A stretch of DNA of 64,000 bases from Nematostella vectensis. Lineage: Eukaryota; Cnidaria; Anthozoa; Actiniaria; Edwardsiidae. The notes under the pieces were generated by a model. It was not told the DNA's origin, made no database searches, and saw nothing but the letters and a program-made list of their open reading frames with translations. Below are positions 17,417-33,900 of the stretch, one piece after another; position 1 is the stretch's first letter; each line of letters opens with the position of its first letter. The position numbers were made by a program, and so were the translations under genes. Where the stretch lies: assembly GCF_932526225.1 (NCBI RefSeq), contig NC_064044.1, forward strand, positions 14,325,453-14,389,452. The letters run 5' to 3'.

Positions 17417-20400
17417 TATTCCAAGACAGGGAGACCATACGGATGCCTTATACCAAGAAAGGGAGACCATACAGATGCGTTATACCAAGACAGGGAGACC
17501 ATACAGATGCGTTATACCAAGACAGGGAGACCATACAGATGCCTTAAAACAAGAATTGAAGACCATGCAGATGCCTTATACCAAGACAAGGAGACCCTGC
17601 AGATGCGTTATACCAAGACAGGGAGACCATACAGATGCGTTATACCAAGACAGGGAGACCGTACAGATATCATATACCAAGAAGGGAGACCATACAGATG
17701 CCTTATACAAAGACAGGGAGGCAATGCAGATGCGTTATACTAAGACAGGGAGACCATACAAATGCTTTATACCAAGAGAGGGATACCATACAGATGCCTT
17801 ATACCAAGACAGGGACACCATACAGATGCGTTATACCAAGACAGGGAGACCATAAAGATGCCTTATACCAAGACAGGGAGACCATACAGATGCCTTATAC
17901 TTTGACAGGGAGACCATACATATGCCTTATACCAAGACAGAGAGACCATACAGATGCCTTATACCAAGACAATGAGACCATGCAGATGCCTTATACCAAG
18001 ACAGGGAGACCATACAGATGCGTTATACCAAGACAGGGAGACCATACAGATGCGTTATACCAAGACAGGGAGACCATACAGATGCCTTAAAACAAGAATT
18101 GTAGACCATGCAGATGCGTTATATCAAGACAGGGAGAACATACATATGCATTATACCAAGACAGGAAGACCATACAGATGCCTTATACCAAGACAGGGAG
18201 ACCATACAGATGCCTTATACCAAGACAGGGAGACCATACAGATGCGTTATACCAAGACAGGGAGACCATACAGATTCGTTATACCAAGACTGGGAGACCA
18301 TGCAGATGTGTTATACCAAGACAGTGAGACCATGCAGATGCCTTATACCAAGACAGGGAGACCATACAGATGCGTTATACCAAGACAGGGAGACCATACA
18401 AATGCGTTATACCAAAACTGGGAGACCATGCAGATGTGTTATACCAAGACAGGGATACCATGCAGATGCCTTATACCAAGACGGGGAGACCATACCGATG
18501 CGTTATACCAAGACAGAGAGACCATTCAGATGCCTTATACCAAGACAGGGAGATCATACAGATGCCTTATACCAAGACATGGAGACTATGCAGATGCTTT
18601 GTAACAAGCAGGGAGACAATGAACATGCCTTATACCACAACAGGGAGACCATGCAGATGTGTTATACCAAAACAGGGAGACCATACCGATGCGTTATACC
18701 AAGACAGGGAGACCATACAGATGCGTTATACCAAGACAGGGAGACCATACAGATGCCTTATACCAAGACAGGTAGACCATGCAGATGCCTTATACAAAGA
18801 CAGGGAGACCATACAGATGCCTTATACCAAGACAGGAAGACCATAAAGATGCTTTATCACAAGACAGGGAGACCATACAGATGCCTTATACCAAGACAGG
18901 GAGACGATACAGATGCCTTATACCAAGACAGGGAGACCATACACATGCCTTATACTTTGACAGGGAGACCATACAGATGCCTTATACCAAGACAGGTTTA
19001 CCATGCAGATGCGTTATACCAAGACAGGGAGACCATACAGATGCCTTATACCAAGACAATGAGACCATGCAGATGCCTTATACCAAGACAGGGAGACCAT
19101 ACAGATGCCTTTTACCAAGACATGGAGAATATGCAGATGCCTTTTACCAAGACATGGAGACCATACAGATGCCTTATACCAAGACAGGGAGACTATGCAG
19201 ATGCCTTGTAACGAGCAGGGAGACAATGAACATGCCTTATACCACAACAGGGAGACCATGCAGATGTGTTATACCAAAACAGGGAGACCATACCGATGCG
19301 TTATACCAAGACAGGGAGACCATACAGATGCGTTATACCAAGACAGGGAGACCATACAGATGTGTTATACCAAAACAGGGAGACCATACCGATGCCTTAT
19401 ACCAAGACAGGGAGACCATACAGATGCCTTATACCAAGACAGGGAGACCATACAGATGCCTTATACCAAGACAGGGAGACCATACATATGCCTTATACAA
19501 AGACAGGGAGACCATACAGATGCCTTATACCAAGACAGGTAGACCATGCAGATGCGTTATATCAAGACAGGGAGAACATACAGATGCATTATACCAAGAC
19601 AGGAAGACCATACAGATGCCTTATACCAAGACAGGGAGACCATACAGATGCCTTATACCAAGACTGGGAGACCATGCAGATGTGTTATACCAAGACAGTG
19701 AGCTCATGCAGATGCCTTATACCAAGACAGGGAGACCATTTAGATGCGTTATACCAAGACAGGGAGACCATACAGATGCGTTATACCAAGACAGGGAGAC
19801 CATACAGATGCGTTATACCAAGACTGATTGACCATGCAGATGTGTTATACCAAGACAGGGAGACCATACAGATGTGTTATACCAAGACAGGGAGACCATA
19901 CAGATGCGTTATACCAAGACAGGGAGACCATGCAGATGCGATATTCCTAGACAGGGAGACCATGCAGATGTGTTATACCAAGACAGGGATACCATACAGA
20001 TGCTTTTTACCAAGACAGGGAGACCATACAGATGCCTTATACCAAGACAGGGAGACCATACCGATGCGTTATACAAAGACAGGGAGACCATACAGATGCT
20101 TTAAACCAAGACAGGGAGACCATACAGATGCCTTATACCAAGACAGGGAGACCATACAGATGCCTTATACCAACACAGGGAGACCATACATATGCCTTAT
20201 ACCAAGACAGGGAGACCATACAGATGCCTTATACCAAGACGGAGAGACCATACTGATGTCTTATACCAAGACAGGAATACAATACAGATGTGTTATACCA
20301 AGACAGGGATACCATACAATTGTGTTATACCAAGACAGGGAGACAATGCAGATGCGTTATACCAAGACAGGGAGACCAAACAGATGCCTTATACCAAGAC

Positions 20401-23400
20401 AGGGAGACCATGCAGATGCGTTATACCAAGACAGGGATACCATACAGATGCCTTTTACCAAGACAGGGAGACCATACAGATGCCTTATACCAAGACAGTG
20501 AGACCATGCAGATGCCTTATACCAAGACAGGGAGACCATACAGATGCGTTATACCAAGACAGGGAGACCATACAGATGCGTTATATCAAGACAGTGAGAC
20601 CATACAGATGCCTTATACCAAGACAGGGAGACCATACAGATGCATTAAACCAAGACAGGGAGACCATACAGATGCCTTATACCAAGACATGGAGACCATG
20701 CCTTATACAAAGTCAGGGAGATCATACAGATGCCTTATACCAAGACAGGGAGACTATGCAGATGCCTTATAACGAGCAGGGAGACAATGAACATGCCTTA
20801 TACCAAAACAGGGAGACCATGCAGATGTGTTATACCAAAACAGGGAGACCATACAGATGCGTTATAGCAAGAGCGGGAGACCATACAGATGCCTTCAACC
20901 AAGAGAGGGAGACAATAGAGATGCCTTATACCAAGACAGGGAGACCATACAGATGCGTTATACCAAGACAGGGAGTTCATACAGATGCGTTATACCAAAA
21001 CAGCGAGACCATACAGATGCGTTATAGCAAGAGCGGGAGACCATACAGATGCCTTATACCAAGACAGGGAGACCATACAGATGCCTTATACCAAGACAGG
21101 GAGACCATACAGATGCCTTCAACCAAGAGAGGGAGACAATACAGATGCCTTATACCAAGACAGGGAGACCATACAGATGCGTTATACCAAGACAGGGAGA
21201 CCATACAGATGCCTTATACCAAGACAGGGAGACCATGCAGATGCCTTATACCAAGACAGGGAGACCATACAGATGCCTTCAACCAAGAGAGGGAGACAAT
21301 ACAGATGCCTTATACCAAGACAGGGAGACCATACAGATGCGTTATACCAAGACAGGGAGACCATAAAGATGCGTTATACCAAGACAGAGAGACCATGCAG
21401 ATGCGTTATACCAAGACAGGGAGACCAAACAGATGCCTTATACCAAGACAGGGAGACCATGCAGATGCGTTATACCAAGACAGGGATACCATACAGATGC
21501 CTTTTACCAAGACAGGGAGACCATAAAGATGCCTTATACCAAGACAGTGAGACCATGCAGATGCCTTATACCAAGACAGGGAGACCATACAGATGCGTTA
21601 TACCAAGACAGGTAGACCATACAGATGCCTTATACCAAGACAGGGAGACCATACAGATGCCTTAAACCAAGACAGGGAGACCATACAGATGCCTTATACC
21701 AAGACATGGAGACCATGCCTTATACAAAGTCAGGGAGATCATACAGATGCCTTATACCAAGACAGGGAGACTATGCAGATGCCTTATAACGAGCAGGAAA
21801 GACAATGAACATGCCTTATACCAAAACAGGGAGACCATGCAGATGTGTTATACCAAAACAGGGAGACCATACAGATGCGTTATAGCAAGAGCGGGAGACC
21901 ATACAGATGCCTTCAACCAAGAGAGGGAGACAATAGAGATGCCTTATACCAAGACAGGGAGACCATACAGATGCGTTATACCAAAACAGCGAGACCATAC
22001 AGATGCGTTATAGCAAGAGCGGGAGACCATACAGATGCCTTATACCAAGACAGGGAGACCATACAGATGCCTTATACCAAGACAGGGAGACCATACAGAT
22101 GCCTTCAACCAAGAGAGGGAGACAATACAGATGCCTTATACCAAGACAGGGAGACCATACAGATGCCTTATACCAAGACAGGGAGACCATACAGATGCCT
22201 TAAACCAAGACAGGGTACCATACAGATGCCTTATACCAAGACAGGGAGACCATAAAGATGCGTTATACCAAGACAGGGAGACCATACAGATGCGTTATAC
22301 CAAGACAGAGAGACCATGCAGATGCGTTATACCAAGACAGGGAGACCAAACAGATGCCTTATACCAAGACAGGGAGACCATGCAGATACGTTATACCAAG
22401 ACAGGGATACCATACAGATGCCTTTTACCAAGACAGGGAGACCATGAAGATGCCTTATACCAAGACAGTGAGACCATGCAGATGCCTTATACCAAGACAG
22501 GGAGACCATACAGATGCGTTATACCAAGACAGGGAGACCATACAGATGCCTTATACCAAGACAGGGAGACCATACAGATGCCTTCAACCAAGAGAGGGAG
22601 ACAATATTGATGCCTTATACCAAGACAGGGAGACCATACAGATGCGTTATACCAAGACAGGGAGATCATACAGATGCGTTATACCAAAACAGCGAGACCA
22701 TACAGATGCGTTATAGCAAGAGCGGGAGACCATACAGATGCCTTATACCAAGACAGGGAGACCATACAGATGCCTTATACCAAGACAGGGAGACCATACA
22801 GATGCCTTCAACCAAGAGAGGGAGACCATACAGATGCCTTATACCAAGACAGGGAGACCATACAGATGCGTTATACGAAGACAGGGAGATCATACAGATG
22901 CGTTATACCAAAACAGCGAGACCATACAGATGCCTTTTACCAATACAGGGAGACCATACAGATGCCTTATACCAAGACAGGGAGACCATGCCGTTGCGTT
23001 ATACCAAGACAGAGAGGCCATACAGATGCCTTTTACCAAGACAGGGAGACCATACAGATGCGTTATACCAAGACAGGGAGACCATGCAGATGTGTTATAC
23101 CAAGACAGGGAGACCATACAGATGCGTTATACCAAGACAGGGAGACCATACAGATGCCTTATACCAAGACGGAGAGACCATACTGATGTCTTATACCAAG
23201 ACAGGAAGACAATACAGATGCGTTATACCAAGACAGGGATACCATACAATTGTGTTATACCAAGACAGGGAGACAATGCAGATGCGTTATACCAAGACAG
23301 GGAGACCAAACAGATGCCTTATACCAAGACAGGGAGACCATGCAGATGCGTTATACCAAGACAGGGATACCATACAGATGCCTTTTACCAAGACAGGGAG

Positions 23401-23489
23401 ACCATACAGATGCCTTTTACCAAGACAGTGAGACCATGCAGATGCCTTATACCAAGACAGGGTGACCATACAGATGCGTTATACCAAGA

Positions 23490-26350
23490 CAGGGAGACCA
23501 TACAGATGCGTTATATCAAGACAGAGAGACCATACAGATGCCTTATACCAAGACAGGGAGACCATACAGATGCCTTAAACCAAGACAGGGAGACCATACA
23601 GATGCCTTATACCAAGACATGGAGACCATGCCTTATACAAAGTCAGGGAGATCATACAGATGCCTTATACCAAGACAGGGAGACTATGCAGATGCCTTAT
23701 AACGAGCAGGGAGACAATGAACATGCCTTATACCAAAACAGGGAGACCATGCAGATGTGTTATACCAAAACAGGGAGACCATACAGATGCGTTATAGCAA
23801 GAGCGGGAGACCATACAGATGCCTTCAACCAAGAGATGGAGACAATAGAGATGCCTTATACCAAGACAGGGAGACCATACAGATGCGTTATACCAAGACA
23901 GGGAGTTCATACAGATGCGTTATACCAAAACAGCGAGACCATACAGATGCGTTATAGCAAGAGCGGGAGACCATACAGATGCCTTATACCAAGACAGGGA
24001 GACCATACAGATGCCTTATACCAAGACAGGGAGACCATACAGATGCCTTCAACCAAGAGAGGGAGACAATACAGATGCCTTATACCAAGACAGGGAGACC
24101 ATACAGATGCGTTATACCAAGACAGGGAGACCATACAGATGCCTTATACCAAGACAGGGAGACCATGCAGATGCCTTATACCAAGACAGGGAGACCATAC
24201 AGATGCCTTCAACCAAGAGAGGGAGACAATACAGATGCCTTATACCAAGACAGGGAGACCATACAGATGCGTTATACCAAGACAGGGAGACCATACAGAT
24301 GCGTTATACCAAGACAGAGAGACCATGCAGATGCGTTATACCAAGACAGGGAGACCAAACAGATGCCTTATACCAAGACAGGGAGACCATGCAGATGCGT
24401 TATACCAAGACAGGGATACCATACAGATGCCTTTTACCAAGACAGGGAGACCATAAAGATGCCTTATACCAAGACAGTGAGACCATGCAGATGCCTTATA
24501 CCAAGACAGGGAGACCATACAGATGCGTTATACCAAGACAGGTAGACCATACAGATGCCTTATACTAAGACAGGGAGACCATACAGATGCCTTAAACCAA
24601 GACAGGGAGACCATACAGATGCCTTATACCAAGACATGGAGACCATGCCTTATACAAAGTCAGGGAGATCATACAGATGCCTTATACCAGGACAGGGAGA
24701 CTATGCAGATGCCTTATAACGAGCAGGAAGACAATGAACATGCCTTATACCAAAACAGGGAGACCATGCAGATGTGTTATACCAAAACAGGGAGACCATA
24801 CAGATGCGTTATAGCAAGAGTGGGAGACCATACAGATGCCTTAAACCAAGACAGGGAGACCATACAGATGCCTTATACCAAGACAGGGAGACCATACAGA
24901 TGCCTTCAACCAAGAGAGGGAGACAATAGAGATGCCTTATACCAAGACAGGGAGACCATAAAAATGCGTTATACTAATACAGGGAGATCATACAGATGCG
25001 TTATACCAAAACAGCGAGACCATACAGATGCGTTATAGCAAGAGCGGGAGACCATACAGATGCCTTATACCAAGACAGGGAGACCATACAGATGCGTTAT
25101 ACCAAGACAGGGAGACCATACAGATGCCTTCAACCAAGAGAGGGAGACAATACAGATGCCTTATACCAAGACAGGGAGACCATACAGATGCGTTATACCA
25201 AGACAGGGAGATCATACAGATGCGTTATACCAAAACAGCGAGACCATACAGATGCCTTTTACCAATACAGGGAGACCATACAGATGCCTTATACCAAGAC
25301 AGGAAGACCATGCAGTTGCGTTATACCAAGACAGGGAGACCATACAGATATCTTATACCAAGACAGGGAGACCATACAGATGCATTATACCAAGACAGGG
25401 AGACCATACAGATGCGTTATACCAAGACAGGGAGACCATACAGATGCCTTATACCAAGACAGGGAGACCATGCAGTTGCGTTATACCAAGACAGGGAGAC
25501 CATACTGATGTCTTATACCAAGACAGGGAGACAATACAGATGCCTTATACCAAGACAGGGTACCATACAGATGCGTTATACCAAGACAGAGAGACCATGC
25601 AGATGCGTTATACCAAGACAGGGAGACCAAACAGATGCCTTATACCAAGACAGGGAGACCATGCAGATGCGTTATACCAAGAGAGGGAGACCATACAGAT
25701 GCCTTATACCAAGACAGTGAGACCATGCAGATACCTTATACCAAGACAGGGAGACCATACAGATGCGTTATACCAAGACAGGGAGACCATACAGATGCGT
25801 TATACCAAGACAGGGAGACAATACAGATGCCTTATACCAAGACAGGGAGACCATACAGATGCCTTAAACCAAGACAGGGAGACCATACAGATGCCTTATA
25901 CCAAGACATGGAGACCATGCCTTATACAAAGTCAGGGAGATCATACAGATGCCTTATACCAAGACAGGGAGACTATGCAGATGCCTTATAACGAGCAGGA
26001 AGACAATGAACATGCCTTATACCAAAACAGGGAGACCATGCAGATGTGTTATACCAAAACAGGGAGACCATACAGATGCGTTATAGCAAGAGCGGGAGAC
26101 CATACAGATGCCTTCAACCAAGAGAGGGAGACAATAGAGATGCCTTATACCAAGACAGGGAGACCATACAGATGCGTTATACCAAAACAGCGAGACCATA
26201 CAGATGCGTTATAGCAAGAGCGGGAGACCATACAGATGCCTTATACCAAGACAGGGAGACCATACAGATGCCTTATACCAAGACAGGGAGACCATACAGA
26301 TGCCTTCAACCAAGAGAGGGAGACAATACAGATGCCTTATACCAAGACAG
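23490..26350 (+). repeat. Higher-order block, repeated 13,359 bp downstream at about 36,849-39,709
   Basis: The two blocks share the same order of variant monomers with a constant offset of 13,359 bp and scattered single-base differences (for example TATACTAAG at 24563 against TATACCAAG). Pairing is lost near 23,490 and 26,350. Confidence 0.8.
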
Positions 26351-27780
26351 GGAGACCGCAGATGCGTTATACCAAGACATGGAGATCATACAGATGCGTT
26401 ATACCAAAACAGCGAGACCATACAGATGCATTTTACCAAGACAGGGAGACCATACAGATGCCATATACCAAGACAGGGAGACCATGCAGATGCCTTATAC
26501 CAAGACAGTTAGACCATGCCGATGCCTTATACCAAGACAGGGAGACCATACAGATGCCTTTTACCAAGACAGGGAGACCATACAGATGCGTTATACCAAG
26601 ACAGGGAGATCATACAGATGCGTTATACCAAGACAGGGAGACCATACAGATGCGTTATACCAAAACAGCGAGACCATACAGATGCGTTATAGCAAGAGCG
26701 GGAGACCATACAGATGCCTTATACCAAGACAGGGAGACCATACAGATGCGTTATACCAAGAGAGGGAGACCATACAGATGCCTTATACCAAGACAGTGAG
26801 ACCATGCAGATACCTTATACCAAGACAGGGAGACCATACAGATGCGTTATACCAAGACAGGGAGACCATACAGATGCGTTATACCAAGACAGGGAGACAA
26901 TACAGATGCCTTATACCAAGACAGGGAGACCATACAGATGCCTTAAACCAAGACAGGGAGACCATACAGATGCCTTATACCAAGACATGGAGACCATGCC
27001 TTATACAAAGTCAGGGAGATCATACAGATGCCTTATACCAAGACAGGGAGACTATGCAGATGCCTTATAACGAGCAGGAAGACAATGAACATGCCTTATA
27101 CCAAAACAGGGAGACCATGCAGATGTGTTATACCAAAACAGGGAGACCATACAGATGCGTTATAGCAAGAGCGGGAGACCATACAGATGCCTTCAACCAA
27201 GAGAGGGAGACAATAGAGATGCCTTATACCAAGACAGGGAGACCATACAGATGCGTTATACCAAAACAGCGAGACCATACAGATGCGTTATAGCAAGAGC
27301 GGGAGACCATACAGATGCCTTATACCAAGACAGGGAGACCATACAGATGCCTTATACCAAGACAGGGAGACCATACAGATGCCTTCAACCAAGAGAGGGA
27401 GACAATACAGATGCCTTATACCAAGACAGGGAGACCGCAGATGCGTTATACCAAGACATAGAGATCATACAGATGCGTTATACCAAAACAGCGAGACCAT
27501 ACAGATGCATTTTACCAAGACAGGGAGACCATACAGATGCCATATACCAAGACAGGGAGACCATGCAGATGCCTTATACCAAGACAGTTAGACCATGCCG
27601 ATGCCTTATACCAAGACAGGGAGACCATACAGATGCCTTTTACCAAGACAGGGAGACCATACAGATGCGTTATACCAAGACAGGGAGATCATACAGATGC
27701 GTTATACCAAGACAGGGAGACCATACAGATGCGTTATACCAAAACAGCGAGACCATACAGATGCGTTATAGCAAGAGCGG
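25620..27780 (+). repeat. Tandem higher-order repeat, 1,079-bp unit
   Basis: Landmarks recur at an offset of 1,079 bp, which equals 34 monomers minus 9 bp. The missing 9 bp are accounted for by three short monomers (deletions of 6, 2 and 1 bp) present in each copy. Confidence 0.75.
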
Positions 27781-27999
27781 GAGACCATACAGATGCCTTA
27801 TACCAAGACAGGGAGACCATACAGATGCCTTATACCAAGACAGGGAGACCATACAGATGCCTTCAACCAAGAGAGGGATACAATACAGATGCCTTATACC
27901 AAGACAGGGAGACCGCAGATGCGTTATACCAAGACATGGAGACCATACAGATGCCTTATACCAAGACAGGGAGACCATACAGATGCCTTATACCAAGAC

Positions 28000-30900
28000 A
28001 GGGAGACCATACAGATGCCTTATACCAAGACAGGGAGACCATGCAGATGCCTTATACCAAGACAGGGAGACCATACCGATGCGTTATACCAAGACAGTGA
28101 GACCATTCAGATGCCTTATACCAAGACAGGGAGATCATACAGATGCCTTATACCAAGACAGGGAGACTATGCAGATGCCTTATAACAAGCCGGGATACAA
28201 TGAACATGCCTTATACCAAAAGAGGGAGACCATGCAGATGTGTTATACCAAAACACAGAGACCATACAGATGCGTTATACCAAGACAGGGAGACCATACA
28301 GATGCGTTATACCAAGACAGGGAGACCATTCAGATGCCTTATACCAAAACAGGGAGACGATGCAGATGCGTTATTCCTAGACAGGGAGACCATGCAGATG
28401 TGTTATACCAAGACAGTGAGACCATAAAGATGCCTTATACCAAGAAAGGGAGACCATGCAGATGCGTTATACCAAGAGAGGGAGACCATAGAGATGCCTT
28501 ATACCAAGACAGGGAGACCATACAGATGCGTTATACAAAGACAGGGAGACCATACAGTTGCTTTAAGCTAAGACAGGGAGACCATAAAGATGCTTACACC
28601 AAGACAGGGAGACCATACAGATGCCTTATACCAAGACAGGGAGACCATACCGATGCGTTATACAAAGACAGGGAGACCATACAGATGCTTTAAGCCAAGA
28701 CAGGGAGACCATACAGGTGCCTTATACCAAGACAGGGAGACCATACAGATATCTTATACCATAACAGGGAGACCATACATATGCCTTATACCAAGACAGT
28801 GAGACCATACAGATGCTTTATACCAAGACAGGTAGACCATGCAGATGCGTTATATCAAGACAGGGAGAACATACAGATGCCTTATACCAAGACAGGAATA
28901 CGATACAGATGCCTTATACCAAGACAGGGAGACCATACAGATGCCTTATACCAGGACAAGGAGACCATACAGATGCCTTATACCAAGACAGGGATATCAT
29001 ACAGATGCCTTATACCAAGACAGGGAGACTATGCAGATGCCTTATAACGAGCAGGGATACATTGAACATGCCTTATACCAAAAGAGGGAGACCATGCAGA
29101 TGTGTTATACCAAAACAGAGAGACCATACAAATGCGTTATACCAAGACATTGAGACCATACAGATTCGTTATACCAAAACAGAGAGACCATACGGGTGCC
29201 TTATACCAAGACAGGGAGACCATACAGATGCGTTATACCAAGACAGGGAGACCATTCAGATGCCTTATACCAAGACAGGGAGACCATGCAGATGCGTTAT
29301 TCCTAGACAGGGAGACCATGCAGATGTGTTATACCAAGACAGGGATACCATACAGATGCTTTTTACCAAGACAGGGAGACCATACAGATGCCTTTTACCA
29401 AGACAGGGATACCCTTCAGATGCCTTATATTAAGACAGGAAGACCATACCGATGCGTTATACCAAGACAGGGAGACCATGCAGATGTGTTATACCAAGAC
29501 AGGGAGACCATACAGATGCGTTATACCAAGACTAGGAGACCATACAGATGCGTTATACCAAGACAGGGTGACCATGCAGATGTGTTATACCAAGACTGGG
29601 AGACCATAGAGATGCCTTATACCAAGACAGGGAGACCATACAGATGCGTTATACAAAGACAGGGAGACCATACAGTTGCTTTAAGCTAAGACCATAAAGA
29701 CCATAAAGATGCTTATACCAAGACAGGGAGACCATACAGATGCCTTATACCAAGACAGGGAGACCATACCGATGCGTTATACAAAGACAGGGAGACCATA
29801 CAGATGCTTTAAGCCAAGACAGGGAGACCATACAGGTGCCTTATACCAAGACAGGGAGACCATACAGATGCCTTATACAATAACAGGGAGACCATACATA
29901 TGCCTTATACCAAGACAGTGAGACCATACAGATGCTTTATACCAAGACAGGTAGACCATGCAGATGAGTTATATCAAGACAGGGAGAACATACAGATGCC
30001 TTATACCAAGACAGGAAGACCATACAGATGCCTTATACCAAGACAGGGAGACCATACAGATGCCTTATACCAGGACAGGGAGACCATACAGATGCCTTAT
30101 ACCAAGACAGGGATATCATACAGATGCCTTATACCAAGACAGGGAGACTATGCAGATGCCTTATAACGAGCAGGGATACATTGAACATGCCTTATACCAA
30201 AAGAGGGAGACCATGCAGATGTGTTATACGAAAACAGAGAGACCATACAGATGCGTTATACCAAGACAGGGAGACCATACAGATGCGTTATACCAAAACA
30301 GAGAGACCATACGGGTGCCTTATACCAAGACAGGGAGACCATACAGATGCGTTATACCAAGACAGGGAGACCATTCAGATGCCTTATACCAAGACAGGGA
30401 GACCATGCAGATGCGTTATTCCTAGACAGGGAGACCATGCAGATGTGTTATACCAAGACAGGGAGACCATACAGATGCGTTATACCAAAACAGAGAGACC
30501 ATACAGATGCTTTTTACAAAGACAGGGAGACCATACAGATGCCTTTTACCAAGACAGGGAGACCATTCAGATGCCTTATACCAAGACAGGAAGACCATAC
30601 CGATGCGTTATACCAAGAAAGGGAGACCATGCAGATGTGTTATACCAAGACAGGGAGACCATACAGATGCGTTATACCAAGACTAGGAGACCATACAGAT
30701 GCGTTATACCAAGACAGGGTGACCATGCAGATGTGTTACACCAAGACTGGGAGACCATTCAGATGCCTTATACCAAGACAGGGAGATCATACAGATGCGT
30801 TATACCAAGACAGGGAGACTATGCAGATGCCTTATAACAAGCAGGGAGACAATGAACATGCCTTATACCAAAACAGGGAGATTATGCAGATGTGTTATAC

Positions 30901-33900
30901 CAAAACAGGGAGACCATACAGATGCGTTATACCAAGACAGGGAGACCATACAGATGCCTTATACCAAGACAGGTAGACCTAGCAGATGCGTTATACCAAG
31001 ACAGGAAGACCATACAGATGCCTTATACTAAGACAGGAAGACCATACAGATGCCTTATACCAAGACAGGGAGACCATACAGATGCGTTATACCAAGACAG
31101 AGAGATCATACAGATGCCTTATACCAAGACATGGAGACCATGCCTTATACAAAGTCAGGGAGATCATACAGATGCCTTATACCAAGACAGGGAGACCATA
31201 CAGATGCCTTATACCAAGACATGGAGATCATACAGATGTGTTATACCAAAACAGGGAGACCATACAGATGCGTTATAGCAAGAGCGGGAGACCATACAGA
31301 TGCCTTATACCAAGACAGGGAGACCATACAGATGCCTTATACCAAGACAGGGAGACCATACAGATGCCTTCAACCAAGAGAGGGAGACAATAGAGATGCC
31401 TTATACCAAGACAGGGAGACCATACAGATGCGTTTTACAAAGACAGGGAGATCATACAGATGCGTTATACCAAAACAGCGAGACCATACAGATGCGTTAT
31501 AGCAAGAGGGGGAGACCCTACAGATGCCTTATACCAAGACAGGGTCACCATACAGATGCCTTATACCAAGACAGGGAAACCATACAGATGCGTTATTCCA
31601 AGACTGGGAGACCATACAGATGCGTTATACCAAGACTGGGAGACCATGCAGATGTGTTATACCAAGACAGGGAGTATACAGATGCGTTATACCAAGACAG
31701 GGAGACCATACAGATGCCTTATACCAAGACAGGGAGACCATACAGATGCGTTATACCAAGACAGGGAGATCATACAGATGCGTTATACCAAGACAGGGAG
31801 ACCATGCAGATGCGTTATACCAAGACAGGGAGACCATACAGATGCCTTATACCAAGACAGGGAGACCATGCAGATGCGTTATACCAAGAGAGGGAGACCA
31901 TACAGACCAGACCATACAGCCTTATACCAAGACGGAGAGACCATACTGATGCTTTATACAAAGACAGAGAGACCATACAGATGTGTTATACCAAGACAGG
32001 GAGACTATACAGATGCCTTAAACTAAGAGAGGGAGACCATACAGAAAGCTCATACCAAGACAATGAGATCATACAGATGAATTATACCAAGACAGGGAGA
32101 CCATACAGATGCCTTAAACCAAGAGATGGAGACCATACAGATGCCTTATACTAAGACTGTGAGACCATACAGATACCTTATACCAAGACAAGGAGACCAT
32201 ACAGATGCGTTATACCAAGACAGGGAGACCATACAGATGCCTTATACCAAGACAAGGAGACCATACTGATACCTTATACCAAGACAGGGAGACCATACAG
32301 ATGCCTTATACCAAGACGGGGAAACCATACAGATGCCTTATACCAAAACCATGGAGACCATACAGATGCGTTATACCAAGACAGGGAGACCATACAGATG
32401 CGTTATACCAAGACAGAGAGACCATGCAGATGCGTTATACCAAGACAGGGAGACCAAACAGATGCCTTATACCAAGACAGGGAGACCATGCAGATGCGTT
32501 ATACCAAGACAGGGATACCATACAGATGCCTTTTACCAATACAGGGAGACCATAAAGATGCCTTATACCAAGACAGTGAGACCATTCAGATGCCTTATAC
32601 CAAGACAGGGAGACCATACAGATGCGTTATACCAAGACAGGGAGACCATACAGATGCCTTATACCAAGACAGGGAGACCATACAGATGCCTTAAACCAAG
32701 ACAGGGAGACAAAACAGATGCCTTATACCAAGACATGGAGACCATGCCTTATACAAAGTCAGGGAGATCATACAGATGCCTTTTACCAAGACAGGGAGAC
32801 TATGCAGATGCCTTATAACGAGCAGGAAGACAATGAACATGCCTTATACCAAAACAGGGAGACCATGCAGATGTGTTATTCCAAAACAGGGAGACCATAC
32901 AGATGCGTTATAGCAAGAGCGGGAGACCATACAGACGCCTTATACCAAGACAGGGAGACCATACAGATGCCTTATACCAAGACAGGGAGACCATACAGAT
33001 GCCTTCAACCAAGAGAGGGGACAATAGAGATGCCTTATACCAAGACAGGGAGACCATACAGATGCGTTATACCAAGACAGGGAGATCATACAGATGCGTT
33101 ATACCAAAACAGCGAGACCATACAGATGCGTTATAGCAAGAGCGGGAGACCATACAGATGCCTTATACCAAGACAGGGAGACCATACAGATGCCTTATAC
33201 CAAGACAGGGAGACCATACAGATGCCTTCAACCAAGAGAGGGAGACAATACACATGCCTTATACCAAAACAGGGAGACCATACAGATGCCTTTTACCAAG
33301 ACAGGGACACCATACAGATGAGTTATACCAAAACAGGGAGACCATGCAGATGCCTTATACCAAGACAGTTAGACCATGCAGATGCCTTATACCAAGACAG
33401 GGAGACCATACAGATGCCTTATGCCAAGACAGGTAGAACATACAGATGCGTTATACCAAGACAGGGAGACCATACAGATGCCTTCAACCAAGAGAGGGAG
33501 ACCATACAGATGCCTTATACCAAGGCAGGAAGACCATACAGATGTCTTATACCAAGACAGGGAGACAATGCAGATGCGTTATACCAAGACAGGGAGACCA
33601 TACAGATGCCTTATACCAAGACGGAGAGACCATACTGATGCCTTATACCAAGACAGGGAGACCATACAGATGCCTTATACCAAGACAGGGTACCATACAG
33701 ATGCCTTATACAAAGACAGGGAGACCATACAGATGCGTTATACCAAGACAGGGAGACCATACAGATGCGTTATACCAAGACAGAGAGACCATGCAGATGC
33801 GTTATACCAAGACAGGGAGACCAAACAGATGCCTTATACCAAGACAGGGAGACCATGCAGATGCGTTATACTAAGACAGGGAGACCATACAGATGCCTTT

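Noticed and set aside
17244-17855. Open frame starting in unique sequence and entering the satellite
   Set aside because: The unique part is short and has no recognisable protein feature. The rest is satellite.
22738-24456. 572-codon open frame within the satellite (and dozens of similar ones)
   Set aside because: It is an automatic result of a stop-free 32-bp repeat read in any frame. There is no domain, no unique sequence and no start context.
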